Source: Aulostomus chinensis (Eukaryota > Chordata > Actinopteri > Syngnathiformes > Aulostomidae). From it: 64,000 bases of DNA. Below the pieces are notes generated by a model. It was given only the letters and a program-made list of their open reading frames with translations, made no database searches and was not told where the DNA came from. The position numbers and the translations under genes were made by a program. Positions within the stretch are counted from its first letter, which is position 1. Each line of letters opens with the position of its first letter. Below, in pieces: positions 35,401 through 47,400 of this stretch. The stretch covers positions 8,785,009 to 8,849,008 of the forward strand of contig JBBMOA010000002.1 in the NCBI GenBank assembly GCA_037954235.1. Direction: 5' to 3'.

Positions 35401-38400
35401 TTGGACAGGCAGTACGCGGCGGCGCAGGCTTCGTCCGCGCTGTGAGCTGCTGCAGCCGGTGTGTTCTGATGAGTTTCCTGAGGAGATTTTAGGGGCGATG
35501 CTGTTGTCCTGCTGTTTACATCACCAGCAGTTAACACAAACACTCGTTGTCGTTCCGCTGCCTCCCTTTTCTAGAGATGAAAAGAGCTTTGACATTCAAT
35601 CATCATCATAATGTGACCAACTGAGCGCTGTAAAAATGGAGCATCCGCCTCCTTTTTTTTTATCAAACACTTAATATTCTGGCTGCGTTCTTTGCATTGC
35701 TGAATCCCTAAGCCCTAAGAAAGTTTCTCATTCCCTATTTAACCTTAAAGGGATGTTTTGTATTCCTTGATGAGGGCTTATATGAGGTAGTCTTCTATAG
35801 TACGGGTCTTACCCTCCGTGGATGTGGGTCTGTGGTGGATAAACACCTTTTTTTTTTGGTTAGGGGTCTTTGTCTAGAGACCCCATCCTCAGCAGTACAT
35901 TGCAGTGTTTCCCACGGGTGTGGAGGCAGGGGGTGTGATGTGGCGCATGACGAGCTGTTTCAGGATAATCAAGGCAATCAAAAGTTTATGGATTTTTAAT
36001 TAAAATGCTCAATGTTTTCATAATGAAATGCACTTCACATTTTCAATATTCAATGTTTTTTTTTTTTTTTTAAATTGCCAGTTCCTGTGCATATCAGTTT
36101 CCTCACATGCAGCTGTGGAGCAAAATGTAACCGAGACGATGAGGAAATTATGAGGAGTAACAATAAGTACGATTGAAGTGTTTTTCAGTGGTGGGTCTTA
36201 CGTTGGTAACGGGATTTGAGCTGTTGATTCATGTTGGGTGTGGGTGTCGGGTGCTCCCTCGTAAGCTAGCAGGCTTAAAACAGAACCGTAAGCATCTGTC
36301 AGTCTGTGGGTGCTTAGTTACATAGAACCTGCAGCCAGTCTCATCTTCATTTCCACACAGGCGCTACATGTTTAGGGCTGCAGTGATACACTAATCTCGC
36401 GATACGATACGATATTCGTCTCACGATACGATATATATCACGATATTCGTCTCACGATACGATATATATCACGATATTCGTCTCACGATACGATATATAT
36501 CACGATGTTCGGCTCATGACACAATTCGATATACTGATATCCTTTTCTGAAAGATTTTAAAGGGACAAAGGGATTTTGGTGGCATCATGTGAGTGTTCCA
36601 TTGACTTGGATTGAATTAATTGAACTGAAAGCATCAGTTACACGACATATGGCTGTGACTGGCAGCTTGCAAATGCTGGACAAAATGAATCAAAGATGTG
36701 GTGAGAATTAGTTTCATTTATTGAAACTGAGTGCAAATTGTAGCTTGCAAGCTTTTGAAAAGTAAAGTGAACAATGGAGAGTTAAAGTGCAGCAAGTGGC
36801 CTTCTTTGGCAGCTTTTTTAGCTTGATACTGAACATATGAGGTAGCTACTAACCAGTCTAGCCACCAGGTGAACTAAAAATAAACCATGGCAGCCAATAA
36901 TTCAATTCACAGGTGACTATAGCATAGCGGAGCTCCATCGCATTCACCATGCACCTAAAGCCAGTGTGTCCCACCACCGAATAAGGTCTCAAATCCTGAC
37001 AAATAAAGTAGGCAGATGGGAAGATGGGAACTTGAGGCAACCACTGCTGTCACTGTCCAGTGTGGTTTGTTTTGGGTCGCGTTGCAGCCTCTTGGGCTCG
37101 GTCTCAGTTAGCATTTCCTTGTCGTTTTAGGTGGGCTCGTAGGTTGGTGGTGTTTCCAGAGTACTTAACGTTTGTGTGACATAGTATGCAAACCACTATA
37201 CTTTTGTCTAAAATGTCACTTTCCTTTTGGTTTTTGAACCTAAAATGCTCCCACACATCTGCGTTTAAGCATGCAGGCACTGGATTTATACTCTGCGCCA
37301 TTCTCCTGAATCTCTCAGCTCTAACCGGGTGAGAAAGGTGTCGGCGTCTGGGTAACTAGAAACGCTCCACAGCACAGGTGTCAAACTGACCGGCCCTTTA
37401 CTGGATCAGTCCAACAGAGCAAAAGCAACACCTGATTCAACTTAAATCAATCAAGCTGTGTCCACACAGCTCATTTGTTGGATCAGATGTTGCTTTTGCT
37501 TGGTTGGAATGAAAACCTGCAGCCACACCGGCCCTTTACTGGATCAGTTTGACACCCCTGCTCTACAGAGACACTGGCGGCTGGCAGACACGGGCGATTT
37601 GAATGGGGCTTAATGTATTGATACTTGAGGCTGAAAAATCAATACTCTCTGGGGAAAGATAATATCGCAGAATCAATCAAATTGCTCAGCCCTATACATT
37701 TTAGCCCGTTTTTTTTTATATGTTTTGTTTCCAGAAGTGATTGAAACATGTGCACATACGCGTGACAAGGTGGGCGGGGCTGGAGGGTGGATGGTCTGTG
37801 TGCTTTAAAATTACATCGTTTGATTGGGGAAAAGGTGCAATCCAGACTTTGTCTCTCTTGACGGGACAACTGACTCGGGCAGGCTGCAAAAATATGTTCT
37901 GTGAATGGGAAACCCTGCATGTGAGCTGCAGAGCTACTGCGTCTCTGGGCTCTGCACCATGTTGCACTGACCTCATCTACTAAAGGATGACCCCACTGAA
38001 GGATGACCACCCCCCATACATCCACTTAACCAATCTGAAAGCCTCTGTTGTTATTGTGATGTGGCCCAGTTTAAGAAACGCTGGAGTAAAACTTTTCTCA
38101 AATTTGATCTTTTATGATGGCTCGATGGCGAGCGAGGATGAGGATTACCCCGGCTACTAAGTGCCATGGCTGTTGTGGGACAGTGTTGAAGGATCCTGTT
38201 TGCCCTGACTTGAATTTTTATTGTTTGTTTTGTTGCTCACTTGCAAAACATCCTCATTGAAGAGCAGCATCCTACAGTCTGAATATTGCAAACCTTTATC
38301 TCTGTAGCAAATCTAGTAGCTGACATCGATTGGACTCGGCGGTGAGTTCTTGAAACATGGACCCGTGTTTTTTCCTTAAAGCACTCTTCACCTTTTAGGT

Positions 38401-41400
38401 CACGGCCATGTTGCTTTTCCAACATGACAATCCACGAGAACGACTAAAAAACTACTACTTGTTTTCAGAAGGATTAACTGTCTTTTAAACAAATGCAGCT
38501 TAAACACTGTAGTTGAAGCAGTAAAAGTCACCACGTTATCGAGTTTTGCTTAATGTAATGTATATTTTAAAGACTTCTGAATGAGTGTTCCCGGTAGAAT
38601 TTAGCATTTTCCAATGATGCTAGCTGCTTCTTCACCACTGTAATCAGTAGCTGCCAGTGGCAACGCAGTGCTGTGTAAGAGCAAGGAAGAATTGATTTCC
38701 TAGAAAGGAAAACAGTCTCTTTGTTTGGATATGCGGTATTAAAGACGTGGTATGGGATAGTACTTACCAGTTCCAAATCTGTCATTTTTTTGGAGGATTT
38801 TCTGATATTGGAATCCGTATCAGAACAGTTCTATTTGTAAGAACCCATTTTTTTCCTTATTCTCTGTCCTCGAGAACAACGTCATCCCCGATGATTCTAC
38901 CAGTCGTAGTTGCTTGATTCTCTACTGAGGTTAAGTAGTTTGCCAGTAAAACCATTAGAAGACTCTCGTAAATTCTCCTCGTTCCCTAACAACCTGAGAA
39001 ACGCTGTCCGGAAATGTGGACACGCTGCATTGCTTTGCTCAGCTCCTCGCCGCCCTGCTGTTTGTTCTCTCCCTCCCAAACTCGTAAACTCAGAAAGCTC
39101 CTTCACATCCCCTCATCAGCTGCTGCCACAGTTACCATACAGGTATTCTCATGCTTTTGGTCGTAGTGCACTCCAACTGTGACATCAGCGCAGCAGCGTA
39201 CCGTTTGCTTTTTGTTTTTTTAAATCTTGCAATCAGGTTATAATGGACTTGCTGCACTTCCACTCTGATTACTGTCACCTGATGACAAGAAGGCGAATAC
39301 ACCTGTCAGTGTGATGGAAGAGGAGAGCCAAGGATAAATCAGTCTGTCCAGTCTTAACGACTTTCACGGGCTAAACAGCAAGAAGAGTTTTAATTACAAT
39401 TCTACAATTTCATTTGCCAGACGCTTTTGTCCAAAGCGACGTACAACACATTTAGAATTAGAATCAGGAAAAACATTGTTGGTATTACAATGGCCCAGGG
39501 CACCTCTGCCTCCAGGTGATACATTCCCACCTTGTCTCCCTTCTGTTTTTACAACTCGGGATGAGTAAAACTCTTCCTCCACTTTAGCGAGGTGTTCTCT
39601 GAGTATTTGTGCTCTGTCTTCTCCCCCAGAGGGCAGGCACCTTGAGCCTCCCTTGCCCTTGGAATAGTGTCGTTTTACAAAATGGCAAGTAGGTCTGGGA
39701 GGTGTTGATGATGGTCATGGAAGGGCAGAGGCAGGTTAAGTTGAACTGTGCCGTTGTTGGAAGTACAAAAAACAAAAACAAAACAAGTTTCAAGTTTGTT
39801 TTGAACAAAAGCAGGGTGAGAGGAGGCTGGGGGAAGGGAGGGAGCACGATGGGTCTCTGGCTTTGGTGGTGGTGATACAGTTGCGGAGGTTTTTGTTGAG
39901 AATGATAGCAATGCCGTACTATCTTGTAGCAGGAGGAGAGGGTTTGTGTTTTTGATCTCGATCCAACTTTATGTCAACATAAGTCCATCTAGGAGTAAAA
40001 CTTCTGCCCTGTGACGCAGCACACCTGTCCGAAGGTCTGTTCAAATGTTAGTGTCGATGATTAGATGGGTACAAATGATAATGACAGCACATAAAACCTT
40101 TAGTACAAACGGTTTGACAGCATTTAGCTGATATGTCAGCGCACTACTTTGTAAATGTAGAAGTGAGATTTGTTCCTAGGTCCGATCGCACACACGTCAG
40201 TGACGCCGTCGTCTCGCTGCACTCTGTGAACTGTTAAGTCCATGAAACGTGTTTCCAGACAGGTTGGTCACATCTGGGCTCAAGTCCTCTAAAAATCTGC
40301 CAGAATCATCATTTCCCACAGTTTTGTGACACCTATGCTGTTCTGGAATCTGCTGATATTGTTGTTTGCTGCTGTGTCATCTCACCAGATTCTGGCGTGG
40401 GTTACAGTAACTCTCATTCATGACTGTAACGCCTTACTAACTGCGTGCACCAGCGTCCCGCTGTGCTTCGCATCAAGAAACGGGTTGTTGCTACCTTGTG
40501 TGGCAGCTGGATCGGGAAGATCATGAGCGAGAGCATTAAGTCTATCAGAAATGGAAAGTATTTCTTATTCAAAGTAAGAGCAAAGAAAGCAAGGACTTTT
40601 GTCTTCACTCTTCCATCAACTGGCTTCCGACTTAAACACTTGGGCGTCGAATGCTACTTTTCTATGTATGACCACCACTCAGCAGCACTAGCCTCACCTC
40701 GCAGGCACTTAGGTTGTTGCTCTTCCTGCCAGCTTGCTATCGTCCTCTGTAGATAATGGATCCAGAGAGTCCATGTGTTGAGGTTGAGAAATGTCCTGAG
40801 CTTTGTGACCCAAAGTTGTTTGGTTCAGTTTTTCGTCCGACTCTCCAAACTACAGAGGCTGAGCGACCTCTCCTCTAGGATGCCCTTGTCCTTGGTGACT
40901 GCTTTCCCTCCAGCTACACAGCTCATTTTAGTCACGTTGGTTATTCGGCTCTGTCTTCTAACCTGTCACCTTACCTAATGTGAATGTAAACAAAAGGGTT
41001 TGCTCACGCTACTTCCCATGTCACAGGTCACAGCAGCCCAATGTAGTATTTAACACCATTGCTTTATTTCCCAGCTCTAATGTCACGTCGTATAAAAGTT
41101 GTTGGCCTGTCAAACTCTTGCTTGTTTGCATAGATGCAGTATAATGAAACAACAGTAGATGAGATCATTGTTCAGGGCTGCACAGATGTCTGGTGTGGGT
41201 GTGCAGCTGCCAGAAGCCTTTTGTGTCATGTTTTCAAACTGAGATGTGACTTTGAATATAGATATTATGAACATGGCTCTATGCCAGTCAGAACATTTGC
41301 AACACCTGAGACAGCTCCACTTAGCCAGACAGTCACTGAACTAGTGTTGTCAAAACTGCAGCCATGAACAAACATGAGAGGTTAGTTCATTTTTAAAAAA

Positions 41401-44400
41401 TGAGCTGTTCCATGATGTGACAACTGTTGCAACAGCAAGCTTCAGCCTCACCGTTGAGACGCCCGGCATGGGTTCTCAGCTTTCTGCTGGTCTTGGAAAT
41501 GTAGTTTTGGTAAAGTGTCTCTTCCTCCCTGCCCCTTTTTGAATTTTTTTTTTTTTTTTTTTTGGTCTCGGTTGATTTATAGCGAACATTTCATTCAGCC
41601 AAAGTTGCTTTGAGGTTGGTTCTGATCTTCTTGACAGGCGGCTGTGAGAATTAATTAAGGAATGTTTGCTGCCCTGTCAAGAAGATGTTCATGCTTAATG
41701 GAGCGAAGGGTGCTGTCACATGTGAACACGAGAGATGAGAGGTTATCTACAGCTATCATTCAAATGTATTTTCATGTTTTTTTGTAACTACATATTTATG
41801 AAATATCTGGGTAAATGTATTTGGATGAATAATGTATCTAAGTCCTGTCAATGTCCCCACGTAGGCTTCATTGTTAATTGAATCCCAACACAGAAAAGCC
41901 ACAGTGTTGTTAGCTCTTTCTGTTGTGGTGGTCCACATTTTATATTTTGGTTTGATGAGGAGAGGAAGGAAACCCAAGTTATCACTCTATGTGCCTGTTA
42001 GATTTGCAGTGTGTTTTTGAGTGAACGTGGAATTTTTTCCAAGATGGCGGTGGCAGGGAAAAGTCTCCAGGGTCAGAATCAGAGTCATTAGTTGACCATG
42101 AATATTCAGATCAAATTTCCAGGCAGCCAACGGGTCAAAGGACAAACCGAGAGAGATTCTTTTTGTGCCATCGTAAAAGGAAAAAATAAAACTTACAAGG
42201 AGAACAACACTGTACATTTGCTCACGGAGGCATTTATTCATACTCGCTATAGGAGGCAGGCTCTCGGACAGAGCCAGCAGAAGTTTGCTTTAGGCTGGAT
42301 GTTGTGTTGGCTATAGATTAGGTGGTAGCGTGACGGTCTGTGTTTTTAGGATTAATGTCTGGCTCCATGAGGGCAGCCATGAGGTCATCTCAGCGGTGTT
42401 ACCCATCTGTGTTCCCATGCTGTGCAGCTACATACCACCGTGTGGGGCTGAGCGTAACAGGGACCATATGTGTGTCTGGGGTGGTATTACAGGCATCTTT
42501 TATTTTTCATAAATATAGGTAATGTAAAATATAATGATTATACTGTATGCAAGTATGTCTTTATTATGAAAGGGACAATGCGTTGTACAGATGGTGGGTG
42601 TTGTAAATGGCTGTGTAAAGCTGGTGATAGGGGGTTTGGGGGAAGTCAGTATGTGAGATGGGCTGAGCCTATTGACTGACGCTGGGTGGGCCGCAGCTGA
42701 TACCCACCCGGTCACCCACCCACCCACACTGGCACCCACATATGTAAAGTCAGGCATGCAGAGCAACAGGAATGCAGATTCTGCTGATGAGAGACAAACC
42801 GCTGTGACATGGCTCAGACTTAAGCCTCATCAAGCTGTGCTCTGGGTGTCTTTGTGTCTCTGCCGATTAGACAAGTGCCTGCTTCTGCATGGGCTGAGGT
42901 CACCCACCACTGTGGAGATATTTGCTCTGTTTGCTCTCTGACAGCATACGGTGCCAAAAGCAGAGGGCCGGCATCAAAACAATCTAGTTGTAATATATGA
43001 AACCGCGTCACCTGCTTTAAACAAGAAAAGAAAGGAATGGCACTACCAACTGAGTGTTAGTGTTGGTAGACTGTGGACAAAGAAAAGGCCACTGAGGCCA
43101 GAATCCTGGGTGCCCACCCTGCATTAAACCACCGTAGCAGCATTTTCCAGCGCAGTGCCTTATGACAAAAAAACACAGCAAAGAACCAAAGAAGTCACCA
43201 AAAACATTTCAAATTCAGAACTCTCTGCTGCTTAGCACCGTGACGGGTAAACAGATTATTTCAAGTTTTTATTTATGAAAGTTTCAAAACTTTGCTTGAG
43301 TAAAAGGACAAAAGCATCTTTAAAAATGTTCTTTTCAAGTAGGGCTGGATGATAAAAACATTCAGTTTCGTTATTGAAACGTTTTTATCGAGAACAAAAC
43401 AGTGTTTTGTTTAATGCTGTATTGTTTCTTTCATAGGTTGCAAATCACATTCTTAGAAGCAACATTTTTCATTATTTGGAGAACATGCTTTGCATTCTTT
43501 CACATGCACTGATGCAGGAAGGAAGTTTGTATTAACTTATCAAGCAACACAAATAAAATGGAGGAGATTGACTGAAGGGGGAAGTCCCAACCAGGAGGAG
43601 AAGCTCCAACCAGCTAAGACAAAATAAGGTGCTCATGCCTTATGATGGGGCTTCTCCTGTCACATGGACGCATTTTTTTGAGTGAAACATCTGACATGGA
43701 GAAGAAAACCGCACAGCCTCCAAAACACATAAACACTTCTCTCAAACAGTTTCAGTTAAAAACTGAAGATTACGTGATATTTTACGGCGCTAGAATTTTC
43801 TAGGTGTTGGAGAGAGTGTCTGTATGGACGTTTGCAAAGATGAAATCCACCAGGAAGTCTTGCTTACTCAGAGCTTGGTCATATTGGTGGAGCGTTTGAC
43901 TTGAGGAGGAGGCAAGCTCCTACCTGCTCTTATTTACCTGATCTCTATCTCATATCATGGGAGCCGAGTGTCATTATCCGAGAAGTGAATCACTTCCTTA
44001 TTGGCTCATATGGAATTTTCTAAAAAAAAAAATATTTTTTTCATTTACAATTTGTTTCAGGAAGAAGGTGATTGTACACAGTGTTTACTTTCTACATCTT
44101 CTTACCACGCAGCAAATAAGAACGGGAGGTTAATCATTGCATCGAGAAACCGATGTTTTAATACATTCCATCTTTGTATGTGTAATGGGTAAAATAAATT
44201 CCATCCCTCAGTCCTTTGACCATCCCTTCAGTCACATTCCTTGGCATGCTTCTGTGTGTGAGACAGCTTGTGAGTGCTGGCCAAACGTACAGCACCTTCA
44301 GTATGTGTGACCAAGTACCAGCATGCCCTGAGAGTAGCTCCATGAACCAGACACAGGCATGGAAGACAAGACTCCTGCCATGCTAATATTGCTTCATTAT

Positions 44401-47400
44401 TTTCTTGGGGTGAGATCAAAAGAGCAGCCTTCATTCAGCCTCCAAATAAAGAACCACAGTCGCAAGTATAAACACGGGCGGGAGACACTCCAATTGATCT
44501 TTCTGCCTCTTTGTTACTCCTCCTTCCTCTCCAGCAGGTATTTTCACAGACCTGTACATCAGTACAATCCATTTATACCCTATGCCACTCAGGGTTCACT
44601 TTGCGTGTACAAACTGCCATCTGCAATTTCCAATAAGAAGTTAGGTACAGTTAAGTTAAGTTAGTTAAGTACATTAGGTACACACAAACGCACGCGGACG
44701 CACACACGCACACACACACACACACACACTCACTCACGCTGATGGCAGCTCTGCCCCTGGAGTGCATAGGAGAATACAGGCACTAGAGCAGGGGGAACTG
44801 CAAATAACACAGTAGCAACAATGTTGATGTTATTCCTTCATTTCAGCTCTTAGAGTCTCAGAGATTTGCTGTCATTTCAGAGGCTGCTTGTCTTCTCCTT
44901 AAACAAACCAAAATGAAATCAGAACCATGACCCAGAAACTACTAAACAAACAGAACTGTTGCTTCTCTGATTATCAGTCAGCAGCTGAGGTGTGCCAGTA
45001 TTACCTTTTTACAGAAATATATTAGTTATAGTTATAAAAAATGCATCGCTGTAGCTGGATGAGGAGCTGTCGGCAGTAAAAGTAGATGAACTGCGTTTTG
45101 ACTGTGACATTAAAATGATGCCTACTTGTGTATATACATGGTATTTATAACGCTTCTAATTTTGGCAGTGAGTACTTTTACTTTTGATCCTATCGTACAG
45201 TTTGCTGGCAGTACAGTCTGATAAAACGGTACATTTTTATCCCCCATCTGAGTATCTGCATGAGCCCCAAAAACTGAGTAGGAATTGAAAAAGCCTGTAA
45301 CATGGTTGTTACAACCACCGTGTGTATTGTCATGGAAAACATGCTTATTGAACGGGTCGTAGCCCTGAATGCTCACTGGAAATGTGTGTTAATCTAATAA
45401 AGGGACAGATTGCAAAGGCCCCCACCGTGCAAGTTTACCTGTGTTCTTGCATCAGCGAGCTAAAGCATTCCTGTTTGGAAATGGTCATATAGCCGCACTG
45501 CTCCTTTTATCGGCCAAACCACAGCCCAGCTGGAATAATATCAACCATGCTAGCAGCCATGTGCAGCACAAGTCAATAACAGCGCTTGTTTTTAATTCTC
45601 CCACTGGGGGACAGTGTTATTTCAGTGACTCTTATTAGAATGTGTCAGACAAAGTTCCTGACATTTTAATGCCGTTGGAGGCCCAATAACAAGGACTTGC
45701 AATTAAAATAAAACCACGAGAATCTCCAATGGTTTTAAAGTGAAGTGAGTATGGAGTAATTATTTTGGTTTAATCATGCTTCTGTTAAGGATGTTGTGTT
45801 TAATTCAAACAGAATCTCAACAGCTTTCCACTAAATATATATATTTTTCAACATTGATTTGATCTGGATGAACTAACTCTCCATCAAGGGCTGTTAAGTT
45901 CCCCTGCTGTATTCTTCATTCAGCTGAGATGTTAATGTTCTGAAATCCTTGCTGTGTTGAAGCAAGTTTATTTTGTGTTCTCATGCACTGCCTGGTTAGA
46001 ATATTCTATTTTAATGCAGCACTCAAATGTATGCAGTGCTTTTAGCAAACATACTGTTACGGCTGTGTGCATTGGGGGGGGTGTCTTCTTTCTCCCCAGC
46101 TGGTCTCTCCCTTGACTGGTTCTTTTCTTTGCCGTTGTAACTCCCCCTCATCCCCTAACCATCCCCTGGGTCGTAACACATACCCACAGGACCCACAGGT
46201 CGTCTCCCCTCTCAGGTAATAACCCTTTCCTTCAGAAATCATTTGGCATAAGGAGATAATAGAAGCACACTGAAATAAAAGGTGCATGAATGAAAGTGTT
46301 GATTCTCCAGAACTGCTGATGTTTTGTGTTTTGTTTTGTCTTTGTTTGGTTTGCTGATTCTGTGGAGGCAAACCTTTAAGTCTGGCCAAGTGGAAAGCTG
46401 ATCCTCTGGCCCGGCAGTGGGTGTCAAAAGTAGAACCAATTCGTAAGGAACAGCTTTGCCCTCTGGGTCAAAGGTCATCTAATAATGGTGTGACCCAGCA
46501 GATGGACTGTTCTCTCTATTTGGAATGCGTTTGTACACCACTGTTCCCAGTACGCTTCATTGTTGCCGGATGGACACAAATACTTACCTATAATAGGCAG
46601 AAACATTTCAAAATAGTTTGTATTATTTCACATTGTATGAAAAATATTGGGATAATTTATACTCAGTGATATAACAGTCCCACTAAATCCTAGGTCAGGG
46701 CTGTGCAGGCTCTTTCAGTCATGGCCTGTTACTCTTCTGTGTGAAACCTCACAGCTCTGACCATGCTAACTGTGCTCAGCACCTTGTCGGAGATTGACAC
46801 TGCTAATCACAAGGAGTGTCACTGTTTCAGTTCTTTAGCATTAAAGGTTGCAAGCAGGATCGCGATTCTCTTTCTTGTTCTTCTCCTTACCCACATGTAC
46901 ACGTCTGTGGTGAAGACCTGCCACTGTATATTGTTGACATGCTTCCCAGTTGCAGATTCATGGACAGTGCCAGAGCTGGAGGTGATGGAGCAGTTGAATG
47001 GAATGGTGGGGACGGTGTGGTCCTCCCGTGTGAAGGTGCAGCTACTGGTCTTGTGTTTACAGGACTAGCTTCCCTGTCATAGAGCTTCTAGCGCACTTAA
47101 CGGTACTCTGCACTGTGAGTGGCCTGCTCACTCAGTGTCTCATCAGTGTATTTGGTGATGAACCTGATGAAGGTCAGTGATGAATCCACAGTGGAGCTCC
47201 AGCACTCTCAGATAAGTGGATCTTAATTTTTAGATGATCTCCACGGCAGCAGAATGAAAAGCTAATGCAGCTGTTGTGGACACATGTCTGTGAGTGTGTC
47301 CTTGCTACTGCTGTCTTTCAGGTTAACAGGTAGTCTGTTGTGTTTCAGTTTTTGTGTTTAGACAACACTTGTTTGGAAGTGTTTATGGGCCTGACAGTGA

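Larger units (their letters stand above)
30769..36372. other. UACA intron 1, left part
   Basis: It contains a hAT-like remnant near 31600, the (AC)n tract at 32415-32462 and, from about 33250 to 35250, long repeat-poor sequence rich in TAATTA-type motifs. No gene was recognised. Confidence 0.6.
36373..37694 (-). mobile_element. hAT-family transposon, non-autonomous, with BED zinc-finger remnant and nested MITE
   Basis: The ends TAGGGCTGCAG and (reverse complement of the right end) TAGGGCTGAGC are inverted repeats. The flanks TACATGTT (36365-36372) and TACATTTT (37695-37702) form an 8-bp target duplication with one mismatch. A minus-strand ORF at 37104-37301 encodes a BED-type zinc finger: DVWEHFRF, VCILCHTNVKYSGNTTNLRA and HLKRQ. 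The zinc cysteines and first histidine are present, but the last histidine is lost. BED fingers form the N terminus of hAT transposases, and the catalytic part is absent. A separate MITE is inserted at 37373-37560, and a 31-bp tandem repeat sits at the left end. Confidence 0.8.

Noticed and set aside
40445..40756. 103-codon ORF beginning MHQRPAVLRIKKRV
   Set aside because: No recognisable family and no splice support; overlapping frames are equally open.
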